From assembly GCF_019100565.1 (NCBI RefSeq), contig NZ_JAHRID010000004.1, forward strand, positions 276,001 to 340,000: 64,000 nucleotides of DNA. The letters run 5' to 3'. Position 1 is the stretch's first letter. Each line of letters starts with the position of its first letter. The DNA comes from Arsukibacterium indicum. Its GTDB lineage: Bacteria > Pseudomonadota > Gammaproteobacteria > Enterobacterales > Alteromonadaceae. Below, in pieces: positions 7,917-16,459 of this stretch. The translations under genes and the position numbers were made by a program. A model generated the notes under the pieces. The model saw only the letters and a program-made list of their open reading frames with translations, searched no databases and had not been told where the DNA came from.

Positions 7917-10329
7917 AATTAAGCTTATTTTAATGACGCATGTTGCCTATTTCAGACGTCATCCCTGGTTGTTATTATTGTTTATCGTTGGCTTGAGCTT
8001 AGGAAGCGCGCTACTTACCGCAATTGCCGGGCTTAACCAGGAAGCCAAAAATCGTCACCAAAAGTCCTCTGCACTGATCGATACGACAGTCAGTCATATT
8101 GCAAAACCGCCAATGGGCCAGCAATATATCGACGGTAAACTGTGGATAACACTGCGCCAGCAGGGCATTACCAACGCCCAACCGGTTTTACGCGGCAAGC
8201 TGACCCTGGCTTCAGGTAAAACCCTTTATCTGCAAGGCATAGATAGCCTGATTTGGCTGACACAACAGCTACCGGCAAGCGCTACGCAATCAGGCAGTAA
8301 TAGCGATACAGTTTTTGCTTTTGACTCCATCATGATAGACAGCAAAACGGGCGCCAGATTAGCGCTCAATGGCAGCAGATTAGCGTTTAGTGGTAACACG
8401 CTGCAGCTTGCCAATAGCCCGCATACACCTCATTTCAGCCTGGTGGATGACATTGGCATGTGGTCGATTACCGATATTGCTTATGCTGATATGCTGCTTA
8501 AAGCTAATGGGAAAATCAGCTTTATCGAATTCATAGGCCTGACGCCCGGGCAAATCCCCAAAATCGAAGCCATTTTGGCTGACAATGCAAGATTAGTCGC
8601 CGCTCAGGAGCAAGACTTTGATGCCTTGTCGGAGGCTTTCTTTTTTAACCTCGCCGCACTGGCATTGCTTGGCTACATTGTAGCGGCTTTTTTAAGTTTT
8701 AATGCTATCAAGCTTGCTATTGCCGGTCGGAAAAAGCTACTTACTCAGTTTGCTATTTTAGGGTGTTCGCCAAAGGCTATTCGCACCGCCATTGGCATTG
8801 AGTTTACCTTAATGAGCTTTTTCACAGCACTACTGGGCAGCATTTTGGGATTTGTTATTGCTAATGCCCTGGTGCTTGATATCAACCGCACACTGGTGGG
8901 GCTTTATCAACTGGAACAAGCGCTTACTATCAGCTGGCAATGGCAAACTCTGGCGCTGGGTTTTGTGGTTAATCTCGCCACCATGGCACTTATGCTAATA
9001 ACCCAAAATCTACTGACCCAAAAAAACAATCTGCAAAATAACAGCCGCTCAGTCTTTTATTCAGGTTTAGCAGCGGTCATTGCGGCCATTGGTTACTTGT
9101 ATTTCAATGCGCAATCTGAATTTGAGGCACTGTTGCTTTGCTTCTTTATTATCTTGCTGTTTGTGTTGATCACACCAAAATGCCTGCAAAGCTTACTTAG
9201 CTGCAGCAACCCGTTCGGGGATCCGTTGTGGCAGTGGTTATATGCTGACAGTAAATTGCAGTTGCAAGAATTGCGTATTGCCATAGTGGCCATTTTGGTG
9301 GCGCTTGGCAGTGCCATTGGCATGCAGATCATGGTTGAAAGCTTTAGTAACACACTTAATGCCCATCTGGAACAACAATTAAGCGCAGACGTGTATATTC
9401 AGATCGAACAGTATCAGCCCGAACTTCGGGCGCGTCTTGCGGCAGATCCTGACATAAAACAGGTTGGCATCTACATGTCGGGCGATGGTTATGTAAATCA
9501 AGTACCTGCCACGCTTGCTAGTTTTGGTAATGGGCAGCAGTCATTTGCTCACATTAATCTGACTTCTGGTGACGCGGTTAATGCCGGACACTTTGCCAAC
9601 AATGGCTGTATTGCGAACGAGCAAGCCAGCATAAAATATAAGCACCAGCTAGGTGACATGCTGGCATTTAAGCAAAACCAGCATATCTTTGCATGTCGGA
9701 TCTCGGCCTTTGCCTACGATTATGGAAACACTGCTTTAAGCCTTATTATCGAAGAGCAAAGGTTGCAAGCGAGCCCATTGCACTGGCAAGTGTATGGTTT
9801 GTCTGTCACGTTAAATGAGCACATTACAGTAGCGCAACTGACCGAGCGGCTTATTAACGATTATCACATTGATAGCAGCTTTATCACTGAGAACAAACGC
9901 TTTAAAGAAATAGCCAACAGGCTGTTTAACGACACGTTTAAGGTCACAAAAGTATTGAATGGGTTTATTCTCGCTATTGCTTTAGTCAGCCTCTGTATCA
10001 GCCTGCTGAGCTTGAGTGCCCAGCATGCAAAGCAATTGGCCGCTTTAAACAATTTAGGGGTCGATGACACTCAGTTGCAAAAACTAAAGTTGGTGCAAAC
10101 AACACTGTTAGTGGGTTTTACCTGCCTGTTCGCATTGCCATTAGGGTTCGCCCTTGGGTTTGCCTTATTAAAGTTTGTGATGCCTATCGCATTTGGCTGG
10201 ACTATCCATATGTATGCAGACCTGCCAGCGCTGCTAAGTACCTGTATGTTATTGCTGCTCGCTGCTGTGGTATGCGCCTATCTGCCTGTTAAGCAACTTA
10301 CCGCCAGTTTGCATCCAAAAAGGCATTAA
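7909..10329 (+). CDS. FtsX-like ABC permease, fused AttF-AttG type
   Basis: An 806-residue inner membrane permease. The layout is a duplicated FtsX/MacB arrangement: TM near residue 20-40, a large periplasmic region, three TMs around 250-365, further TMs near 385-425, a TM near 457-475, a second periplasmic region, and three C-terminal TMs around 690-795. This corresponds to two FtsX-like halves in one chain, as when AttF and AttG are fused. It should assemble with the AttE-like ATPase, whose gene overlaps its start. It is followed by the AttH lipoprotein after 3 bases. Codon use looks more A/T rich and Gln/Asn heavy than the flanking genes, which may mean horizontal acquisition. Confidence 0.87.
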   Translation: MAEIKLILMTHVAYFRRHPWLLLLFIVGLSLGSALLTAIAGLNQEAKNRHQKSSALIDTTVSHIAKPPMGQQYIDGKLWITLRQQGITNAQPVLRGKLTLASGKTLYLQGIDSLIWLTQQLPASATQSGSNSDTVFAFDSIMIDSKTGARLALNGSRLAFSGNTLQLANSPHTPHFSLVDDIGMWSITDIAYADMLLKANGKISFIEFIGLTPGQIPKIEAILADNARLVAAQEQDFDALSEAFFFNLAALALLGYIVAAFLSFNAIKLAIAGRKKLLTQFAILGCSPKAIRTAIGIEFTLMSFFTALLGSILGFVIANALVLDINRTLVGLYQLEQALTISWQWQTLALGFVVNLATMALMLITQNLLTQKNNLQNNSRSVFYSGLAAVIAAIGYLYFNAQSEFEALLLCFFIILLFVLITPKCLQSLLSCSNPFGDPLWQWLYADSKLQLQELRIAIVAILVALGSAIGMQIMVESFSNTLNAHLEQQLSADVYIQIEQYQPELRARLAADPDIKQVGIYMSGDGYVNQVPATLASFGNGQQSFAHINLTSGDAVNAGHFANNGCIANEQASIKYKHQLGDMLAFKQNQHIFACRISAFAYDYGNTALSLIIEEQRLQASPLHWQVYGLSVTLNEHITVAQLTERLINDYHIDSSFITENKRFKEIANRLFNDTFKVTKVLNGFILAIALVSLCISLLSLSAQHAKQLAALNNLGVDDTQLQKLKLVQTTLLVGFTCLFALPLGFALGFALLKFVMPIAFGWTIHMYADLPALLSTCMLLLLAAVVCAYLPVKQLTASLHPKRH

Positions 10330-10332
10330 CCG

Positions 10333-11394
10333 ATGATTAAGTACGCTTTTCTGCTTCTCTTCATGTTATTTCTAACGTTATTGCTGTTGGGCTGTGAACC
10401 TGCCGCAACATCAAAAAACTCGCAGGCATTACAGACAGTAAGCGGTGAGCCGGTCGACAAGAAAACAGGGCTGGTTTTTCCGCAAGATCATGGCCCTCAC
10501 TTTGAACAAGGCATTGAATGGTGGTACATCACCGCAAACCTCACTGCAGACACTGGTGAAGCATTTGGTGTGCAGTGGACTTTATTCAGAACAAAGCTGC
10601 CATTACCTTTTAAATCCACCTGGTGGGACAACCAGCTATATTTTGCCCATTTTGCGCTGCAACACCAGCAAACCCATATTGCCTTTGAACGCTTTGCCCG
10701 CGCAGGACAAGCCGCGATTTCAGCAAACCCTTTCTCTGCGCAGTTAGATGATTGGTCGTTAAAAAGCACACAACAAAGCTTTTTACCGCTGCAACTGCAA
10801 GCTGAGCAGGGCGGCTACGCTATTGATGTATCGCTGAGTAACAGCCCACTCATCTTACATGGTGAAAATGGTTACAGCCAAAAAACAGCTAGCGGCCATG
10901 CGTCTTATTATTTCAGCTACCCGTTTTTAGAAACACGCGGTACGTTGACGTTTAATGGCAAACAATTCAACGTATCGGGTAATGCGTGGTATGACAGAGA
11001 ATGGTCGGCAAGTTTACTGGATAAAAGTCAACTCGGCTGGGATTGGTTTAGCCTGGTTAGTGAGCAAGATCCCAGACAAGGCTTAATGTTATTTTGTATC
11101 CGTGATGCAATGCAACAATATGACTACTGCAGTGGTACCCGGATTGCCGAAAACGGCGAGGCAACTCAAATTCCCCGGCACGAGATACGTGTAATCGTTT
11201 TAGACCATATCACGATCGATGGCACAGAATATCCAAGTCACTGGAGAATTGAACTGGCTGACGCAACACCTATTCTGATTGAAACCATCACCAAAGATTC
11301 TTTAAATAGGCTGTCGACCCAATATTGGGAAGGTCGGGTAAAAGCAACAAACGGATTTAACGGTACAGGCTATGCCGAATTGGCAGGCTATTAG
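10333..11394 (+). CDS. AttH-type lipoprotein (lipocalin-like/CrtC-related domain)
   Basis: Predicted lipoprotein of 353 residues: signal peptide with lipobox LLLGC, lipidated at Cys21. The next residues give Glu-Pro, so Asp-type inner membrane retention is not indicated and the outer membrane is likely. The body has the AttH/CrtC pattern: FPQDHGPHFEQGIEWWYITA, a second half with SGNAWYDREWS and LGWDWFSL. AttH-domain proteins have two lipocalin-like barrels and probably bind a hydrophobic ligand. With the ATPase and permease genes just upstream (3-base gap), it completes an AttEFGH operon. The ligand is not known. Its stop faces the convergent alpha/beta hydrolase gene. Confidence 0.86.
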   Translation: MIKYAFLLLFMLFLTLLLLGCEPAATSKNSQALQTVSGEPVDKKTGLVFPQDHGPHFEQGIEWWYITANLTADTGEAFGVQWTLFRTKLPLPFKSTWWDNQLYFAHFALQHQQTHIAFERFARAGQAAISANPFSAQLDDWSLKSTQQSFLPLQLQAEQGGYAIDVSLSNSPLILHGENGYSQKTASGHASYYFSYPFLETRGTLTFNGKQFNVSGNAWYDREWSASLLDKSQLGWDWFSLVSEQDPRQGLMLFCIRDAMQQYDYCSGTRIAENGEATQIPRHEIRVIVLDHITIDGTEYPSHWRIELADATPILIETITKDSLNRLSTQYWEGRVKATNGFNGTGYAELAGY

Positions 11395-11400
11395 TACTGG

Positions 11401-12162
11401 TTATTGAGTCGCTGCAACACTAAGCCAATCGGCAAGCTGAGTGGCTGGCAAATAGCTGTTGTGGTTGCCGCTATAACGAATAAGCGTCGCCACACCTGGC
11501 GCAAAGGCCTGATACAGTGCTTCGCTGTGGGCGCCGCCTATTATTTCGTCTTGCTCTGCTACTAACAGCAGGGTGGGGCTGTTAATCGCTGGCGCATACT
11601 CAACCGATTTATAGCTATCTTTTAATAACCACTTAACCGGAAATAGCGGAAACTGCTTAGCGGCAAGAGCTCTTAAGCTATCAAACGGGGTAATGAGTAC
11701 CAGTTGTGCTACCTTACGTTGTGCCGCCAGTTGCACTGCAACCCCGGAACCCAGGCTGCGACCCACTACCGTAATCTCACTATGTTTGCTCTGAATCTTG
11801 TCATAAAGCGCCAGCGCATCGGCAACCAATGCCTGCTCTGAAGGTTTGCCAGTACTGCCCCCATAACCTCGATAGTGCATTAAATAAATCGCATGGTTGG
11901 GAAAGGCCGCCGCAAATTCCGGCAAAGACACACTGACATCTTCAGCATTGCCGCCAAAATACAGCAGCGCCTGCTGGCTGTCTCGTGTCTGCCGGCTTAC
12001 CAGCACGCTGGCATTGGCTTGTTGTAATAGCAGCGGCTCAGTTGGCGGCAGCTGAGCCGTTACCGGAAAGTAAATTAACTGGCGCTGCAGCAAATACAAC
12101 AACAAGCATAGCAGGCAATAGCCTGCCAGCAGGTAAGCTGCAACAGTCAATAACGTGCGCAT
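11401..12162 (-). CDS. Alpha/beta hydrolase (ABHD13/BEM46-like)
   Basis: Serine hydrolase of 253 residues with an N-terminal membrane anchor (about residues 4-26). The nucleophile elbow is GRSLGSG, the oxyanion region is MHYRGYGGSTGKP, and the late motifs LLLVAEQDEII (acid) and SGNHNSYL (His) complete the triad. The fold class resembles the BEM46/ABHD13 group, for which the physiological substrate is unsettled. The gene starts 4 bases after the stop of the prolyl oligopeptidase gene, so both are co-transcribed. It is convergent with the AttH gene. Confidence 0.83.
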   Translation of the reverse strand: MRTLLTVAAYLLAGYCLLCLLLYLLQRQLIYFPVTAQLPPTEPLLLQQANASVLVSRQTRDSQQALLYFGGNAEDVSVSLPEFAAAFPNHAIYLMHYRGYGGSTGKPSEQALVADALALYDKIQSKHSEITVVGRSLGSGVAVQLAAQRKVAQLVLITPFDSLRALAAKQFPLFPVKWLLKDSYKSVEYAPAINSPTLLLVAEQDEIIGGAHSEALYQAFAPGVATLIRYSGNHNSYLPATQLADWLSVAATQ

Positions 12163-12166
12163 CCGG

Positions 12167-14320
12167 TTACTTTTGCGAACTCATTAACTGCTGACTTAAG
12201 AAGGTGTACTCAAGTGCAGTTCTTTTGGCGGTTTCCTGCAAATTCGCTGCTGCAGAGTGGCCGCCGTCAATGTTTTCATAATATTCAAAATTGTGGCCAT
12301 ACTGCTCTAACATATAAGCCATTTTTCTGGCATGAGCCGGATGCACCCGGTCATCTTTGGTGGACGTTACAAAAAATATTGCAGGATATTCGCCTTTGGG
12401 GTCAATGTTGTGTAACGGTGATATCTTCTCAAGAAAAGCCCGCTCTTCCGGAATATCCGGGCTGCCATACTCACCTACCCATGAAGCGCCTGCCAGTAAG
12501 GTGTGATAACGCAACATATCAAGCAGCGGCACCTGACACACCACGGCATTCCATAAATCAGGCCGTTGGGTATACATTACGCCCATTAACAAGCCGCCAT
12601 TTGAGCCCCCCATTACCCCCAGATGTTTGGGCGAAGTGATTTTTTTAGCAATGATATCCTCTGCTACCGCAATCATATCGTCGAAAATAATCTGACGTTT
12701 GGTTTTTAACCCCGCCTGATGCCAGGCCGGGCCGAACTCACCGCCTCCGCGAATATTGGCCAGTACATACACACCGCCTTGTTCCAGCCAGTTTTTACCA
12801 AGAATGCCGGAATAGCTGGGCTTCATTGATACTTCAAAGCCGCCATAGGCATATTGCAGAGTAGGGTTACTGCCGTCGAGGGTGATGCCTTGTTTGTGCA
12901 CGACAAAGTACGGTATTTTTTCACCATCAGTGGAACTGGCAAAATATTGTTGCACCACCAAATCAGCGGCATCAAACCGGGCTGGTGTAGATTTAATTGC
13001 CACAATATCAGCGTTGCTGACATTGACCTGATACAGGGTATCTTGCGAAACAAAATTTTCCTGATTAACAAAAATAATGTCGCTGTCATCATTGGCTGAA
13101 GAGATAGACATCGTGCTGTTATCCGGCAATGCCAGCTTGTTGTGCTGCCAGTTACCGTCATCGAAGTCATAAACATAGATATTGTTAACCACGTTTTCCA
13201 GCACATTAAGCACCAGTTTGCTGGCGGTAATCGATACCCCATCCAGCGTGGCACGTTCATCCGGCTGATACACCAATTGTACTGCGCCAATTTTGTTACT
13301 CTGCAGCCAGTTTTGCATATCAAAAGACACTAAATCGCCACTTTTAAAGGTGGTGGAACTGCCATCCGGTGTCCAGTCTTGTTTCAGGCTTAAAATAAGT
13401 TGGCCTTTGAAAATACCGTTGATACTGGAGGTGTTGGGGATCGGTAACTGCACCGGATCGCCTTTTTCCGGTAGCCAATAGTACTCAGACTCGTAAAATG
13501 TAATGGCCCGCACCACCATATTTAACTGTTGATCCTGGTGTTTCAGCGCATAAGGAAATACCCCGACATCGGTTTTAGTGCCGCTGAATACTGTCACCGC
13601 TTCGTCCAGCGACTGGCCGCGTTGCAGTTGCTTAATAACATAGGGGTAGCCGCTATCGGTTAGCATGCCATCTCCCCAGTTGGTGCCAACATGCAGGCTG
13701 TCTGAGCCGTTCCAGCTCAGCGCTGTTTTTGCTTCTGGTAGATAAAAGCCGTTTTCAACAAAGCTTTTGCTGGCGCGGTTCCACTCGCGCATTTCTACCG
13801 CATCCTTGCCACCATCAGATAACGACACCATACACAGGTTGTTATTACTCTCTGCGCAGGTCGTTCCTTTAAACACCCAGTTTTTACCTTCAGCGGCAGC
13901 GAGGGCATCAATGTCCAGCAGCGTTTGCCATTGCGGTTGCGCTTTGCGGTATTCGGCCAGAGTAGTTTGGCGTAACACGCCCCTGACATGGTTTTCATCC
14001 TGCCAGAAGTTGTACACCATATCGTTGCGGTAGCTGCCGTACGGGATTTTATCGGTGGCATTGACAATATCTAAGGCTGCTTGCTGATACTGGCTGAAAC
14101 GCGGATCACTGGTAAGTTTGTCCAGTGTGCGTTTATTCCAGTTTGTTACCTTGGCAAGGGCCTGTTCGCCTTCAACTTCTTCTAACCATAGCGGTGCTTC
14201 GCTAATGCTTGTTGTCATCGGTGTTTGCACTTCTTGATTGGCTTGCTTTGCGGTATCTGCAGGGTTACACGCGCTTAGTAAAGATAAGCTTGCAACCGTT
14301 ATGATCATTTTCAGTTTCAT
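12167..14320 (-). CDS. Prolyl oligopeptidase family lipoprotein (S9)
   Basis: Exported serine peptidase of 717 residues. The signal peptide ends with a lipobox LLSAC (Cys18), so it is membrane anchored outside the cytoplasm. An N-terminal seven-bladed propeller (about 45-450) precedes the alpha/beta hydrolase domain (about 465-715). The triad is visible: Ser573 in MGGSNGGLL, the Asp in TSTKDDRVHPAHARK and the His in DGGHSAAAN. S9A enzymes cut short proline-containing peptides after Pro. The following alpha/beta hydrolase gene is 4 bases away. The promoter region carries three tandem 15-bp repeats. Together with the two-component system and TonB receptor upstream, this suggests uptake and digestion of peptides. 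Confidence 0.9.
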   Translation of the reverse strand: MKLKMIITVASLSLLSACNPADTAKQANQEVQTPMTTSISEAPLWLEEVEGEQALAKVTNWNKRTLDKLTSDPRFSQYQQAALDIVNATDKIPYGSYRNDMVYNFWQDENHVRGVLRQTTLAEYRKAQPQWQTLLDIDALAAAEGKNWVFKGTTCAESNNNLCMVSLSDGGKDAVEMREWNRASKSFVENGFYLPEAKTALSWNGSDSLHVGTNWGDGMLTDSGYPYVIKQLQRGQSLDEAVTVFSGTKTDVGVFPYALKHQDQQLNMVVRAITFYESEYYWLPEKGDPVQLPIPNTSSINGIFKGQLILSLKQDWTPDGSSTTFKSGDLVSFDMQNWLQSNKIGAVQLVYQPDERATLDGVSITASKLVLNVLENVVNNIYVYDFDDGNWQHNKLALPDNSTMSISSANDDSDIIFVNQENFVSQDTLYQVNVSNADIVAIKSTPARFDAADLVVQQYFASSTDGEKIPYFVVHKQGITLDGSNPTLQYAYGGFEVSMKPSYSGILGKNWLEQGGVYVLANIRGGGEFGPAWHQAGLKTKRQIIFDDMIAVAEDIIAKKITSPKHLGVMGGSNGGLLMGVMYTQRPDLWNAVVCQVPLLDMLRYHTLLAGASWVGEYGSPDIPEERAFLEKISPLHNIDPKGEYPAIFFVTSTKDDRVHPAHARKMAYMLEQYGHNFEYYENIDGGHSAAANLQETAKRTALEYTFLSQQLMSSQK

Positions 14321-14356
14321 TGTAGCCTCGGCGTTTTATTCTTTTTATTGCAACGG

Positions 14357-14401
14357 ATTTAATATAGAGGAATTAAATGTAAAGAGATTTAATGTAAAGA
14401 C
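14357..14401. repeat. Three 15-bp imperfect tandem repeats upstream of the prolyl oligopeptidase gene
   Basis: Units ATTTAATATAGAGGA (14357-14371), ATTAAATGTAAAGAG (14372-14386) and ATTTAATGTAAAGAC (14387-14401) follow each other without gap. A further AATGTAAA is at 14412-14419. They lie 37-100 bases upstream of the leftward start at 14320, in the position of a promoter or operator. Tandem half-sites are typical of OmpR-family regulators, one of which is encoded nearby, but the 15-bp period is not the usual 10-11. Confidence 0.7.
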
Positions 14402-14464
14402 AGTGGCAGCCAATGTAAACCAGATTATTGATGGACCGCTGTTAAGTTGGTATGCAGGACATTG

Positions 14465-15694
14465 TCACCATGACAGGCGGGCGACGACCCGCGCGTTATC
14501 GGTACGCAGCGAAAATGCCCAGCCATTGCGCTCACACAACCGTTGCACAATACCCAGGCCCAGGCCATAGCCTTGCGTCGGCGTCGCTGCCGGTGTGCGC
14601 TTGTTATCCGGAGCATTACTAAGCTGATTGGTGACTAACAGCTCGTATTCTTTAATCCGGATAATGATTGGTCCGCAGCCGTCCAGCGTGTGCTCAAAGG
14701 CATTACGCACCAGATTATTAACCGCAATAGCAAATGCCTGCGGATGGCCGCAAACTTCCGGCATTGCATGTTGGTCAATCTCAACCTCTACCCGTTTGCC
14801 AGTTAGCAGGTAACCTTGTTGCTCTATCGCCTTGTGTACCAGTGGCAGCACCAGAAATTGCTCGTCATACCGCCCGTTGTCGGCTTCGCGCGCCAGACAC
14901 AAAAACATTTCAATAGTCGTTTTAATCTCCAGTGTTGCCCGCTTTATCCGTGCCACGGCCCTTTCATCGGTTGCTGACAGTTCGCTTTGAGCCAGTAGCT
15001 CCAGTGCGCCGGTGATCACAGTTACAGGCGTGCGCAACTCGTGGCTGACGGAGTCGGTAAAGTATCGCTCGCGGGCAATAAATGCGCTGATCCGCTCCAG
15101 GGTCTTCTCAATAGTGGCAGCCAGTAAGCCAACTTCATCATCACCAAAGCGGCCAGATTCTATCCGTTTGTAATCTTCGGCCGACAAATGTTCCAGATCA
15201 ATCTCTGCCACCACTTTTGCCAGGTGGGCCACGGGGGCAACAGCCCGGCGCATCACAACAAGGCCAAGCCCGAAACCCAGCACGCCAAGGGTTCCGACCA
15301 CACCGCTGATAATCAGCAATAACCACCAGTCTTCCGACGAGGCCGCTTCAATTCCGGCAACGTCAAACACCACAAATGCGGTTGGCTGTTCGTCACGGGC
15401 TGGCAGTACCGCTACATGCAATTCCTCGGCGCTGAATTCGTATAAACCCTCTGCAGGGTTGGTGTCTGCCCATTGCTGCAGTGATGGTGGCAGGCTGGAA
15501 ATGCTGTTGTAACTGCGAATGTTGGCCGGAATAGCAGGATAACTATCAGCGGCATTCTGCAACTGCTGCATCAGAACGCGGTCTTCACTGAGCCTTACCG
15601 CCGCCAGGAAGGCAAAGCCCCAGATAATGCTGAGTACCGCCACACACACGGCAAAAGCAAAAGCGACACGCTGACGTAAACTGCGGCGGTACAT
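14465..15694 (-). CDS. Sensor histidine kinase (two-component system)
   Basis: Membrane sensor kinase of 409 residues: TM1 at about 11-33, a small periplasmic domain (about 34-122), TM2 at about 123-148, HAMP linker, dimerisation/phosphoacceptor helix with His218 in SVSHELRTP, and a GHKL ATPase domain with the N-box NNLVRNAFEHT and G-box GYGLGLGIVQ. The start codon overlaps the stop of the response regulator gene by 1 base, so the two are translationally coupled. The small periplasmic part should sense an envelope or small-molecule signal. Regulated genes may include the TonB receptor upstream or the peptidase downstream. Confidence 0.92.
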   Translation of the reverse strand: MYRRSLRQRVAFAFAVCVAVLSIIWGFAFLAAVRLSEDRVLMQQLQNAADSYPAIPANIRSYNSISSLPPSLQQWADTNPAEGLYEFSAEELHVAVLPARDEQPTAFVVFDVAGIEAASSEDWWLLLIISGVVGTLGVLGFGLGLVVMRRAVAPVAHLAKVVAEIDLEHLSAEDYKRIESGRFGDDEVGLLAATIEKTLERISAFIARERYFTDSVSHELRTPVTVITGALELLAQSELSATDERAVARIKRATLEIKTTIEMFLCLAREADNGRYDEQFLVLPLVHKAIEQQGYLLTGKRVEVEIDQHAMPEVCGHPQAFAIAVNNLVRNAFEHTLDGCGPIIIRIKEYELLVTNQLSNAPDNKRTPAATPTQGYGLGLGIVQRLCERNGWAFSLRTDNARVVARLSW

Positions 15695-16395
15695 TATTCT
15701 TCTCCGGCAATCCGGTAGCCAATCCGATGCACGGTATGGATCAGCGGTCGGGGAAACGGCCGGTCGACAACCTGGCGCAGCTTGTACAGGTGAGAGCGCA
15801 GGGCGTCGCCATCGGGTGGCTCGTCAGCCCACAATAAGGTTTCAAGTACATCACGAGCCACAACGGCCGGCGCTTGCTCCATCAGGCGTTGCAGCAGCGT
15901 CAAACAGGCAGGGCTGAGCTCAAGCAGCTTGCCGGCACGATGCACTTGCAGCGTTGCCTTGTTCAGTGTCAGATCGTCAACAGTTAACAGGTTGTCGGTG
16001 CTGCCGTGACTTCGCTTGTAAAGTGCCTGCAGCCGCACATGCAGCTCCTGTAACGCAAATGGCTTCACCAGATAATCATCCGCGCCTGCGGCAAACCCTT
16101 GCAGTTTGTCGTCAAGTGTATCTCTGGCGGTCAGCATCAGCACCGGCGTTTCCAATTTGGCTTCAGCTCGCAGCCGCTGGCAGAAACTCAGGCCATCCAT
16201 TCCTGGCAGCATCAGGTCAAGCACAACAACATCAAACCGGTTGGTTAACGCCAGCTGCATGGCGCTTATTCCGTCATAGGCGAAGTCCAGAATATAGCGA
16301 TGCTTTTCCAGGTAGGCGGCAATGTTTTCGCAAATGTCGCGGTTGTCTTCAACCACCAGTACTTTTACCGGCGCTGCACCAGGTCCATTTACCAT
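15694..16395 (-). CDS. OmpR/PhoP-family response regulator
   Basis: Response regulator of 233 residues. The receiver domain (about 10-125) has the acidic pair VVEDN, the phosphoacceptor Asp60 in VVLDLMLPGMDG, the conserved LTARD and the Lys in LVKPFA. The C-terminal OmpR winged helix (about 138-232) ends in IHTVHRIGYRIA. The partner is the kinase encoded directly after it. The preceding TonB receptor gene ends 64 bases upstream, so TBDR, regulator and kinase could be one transcript. The start is supported by AAGGAG upstream. Confidence 0.93.
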   Translation of the reverse strand: MVNGPGAAPVKVLVVEDNRDICENIAAYLEKHRYILDFAYDGISAMQLALTNRFDVVVLDLMLPGMDGLSFCQRLRAEAKLETPVLMLTARDTLDDKLQGFAAGADDYLVKPFALQELHVRLQALYKRSHGSTDNLLTVDDLTLNKATLQVHRAGKLLELSPACLTLLQRLMEQAPAVVARDVLETLLWADEPPDGDALRSHLYKLRQVVDRPFPRPLIHTVHRIGYRIAGEE

Positions 16396-16459
16396 CTGCC
16401 GCCACTCCTTAACCTTTATACCTGCCGTGAACTAGCAGGCTTGATTCACCACGCCTGAT

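Noticed and set aside
12823..13323. 166-codon minus-strand reading frame inside the prolyl oligopeptidase gene
   Set aside because: A frame-shifted shadow of the S9 peptidase without family features.
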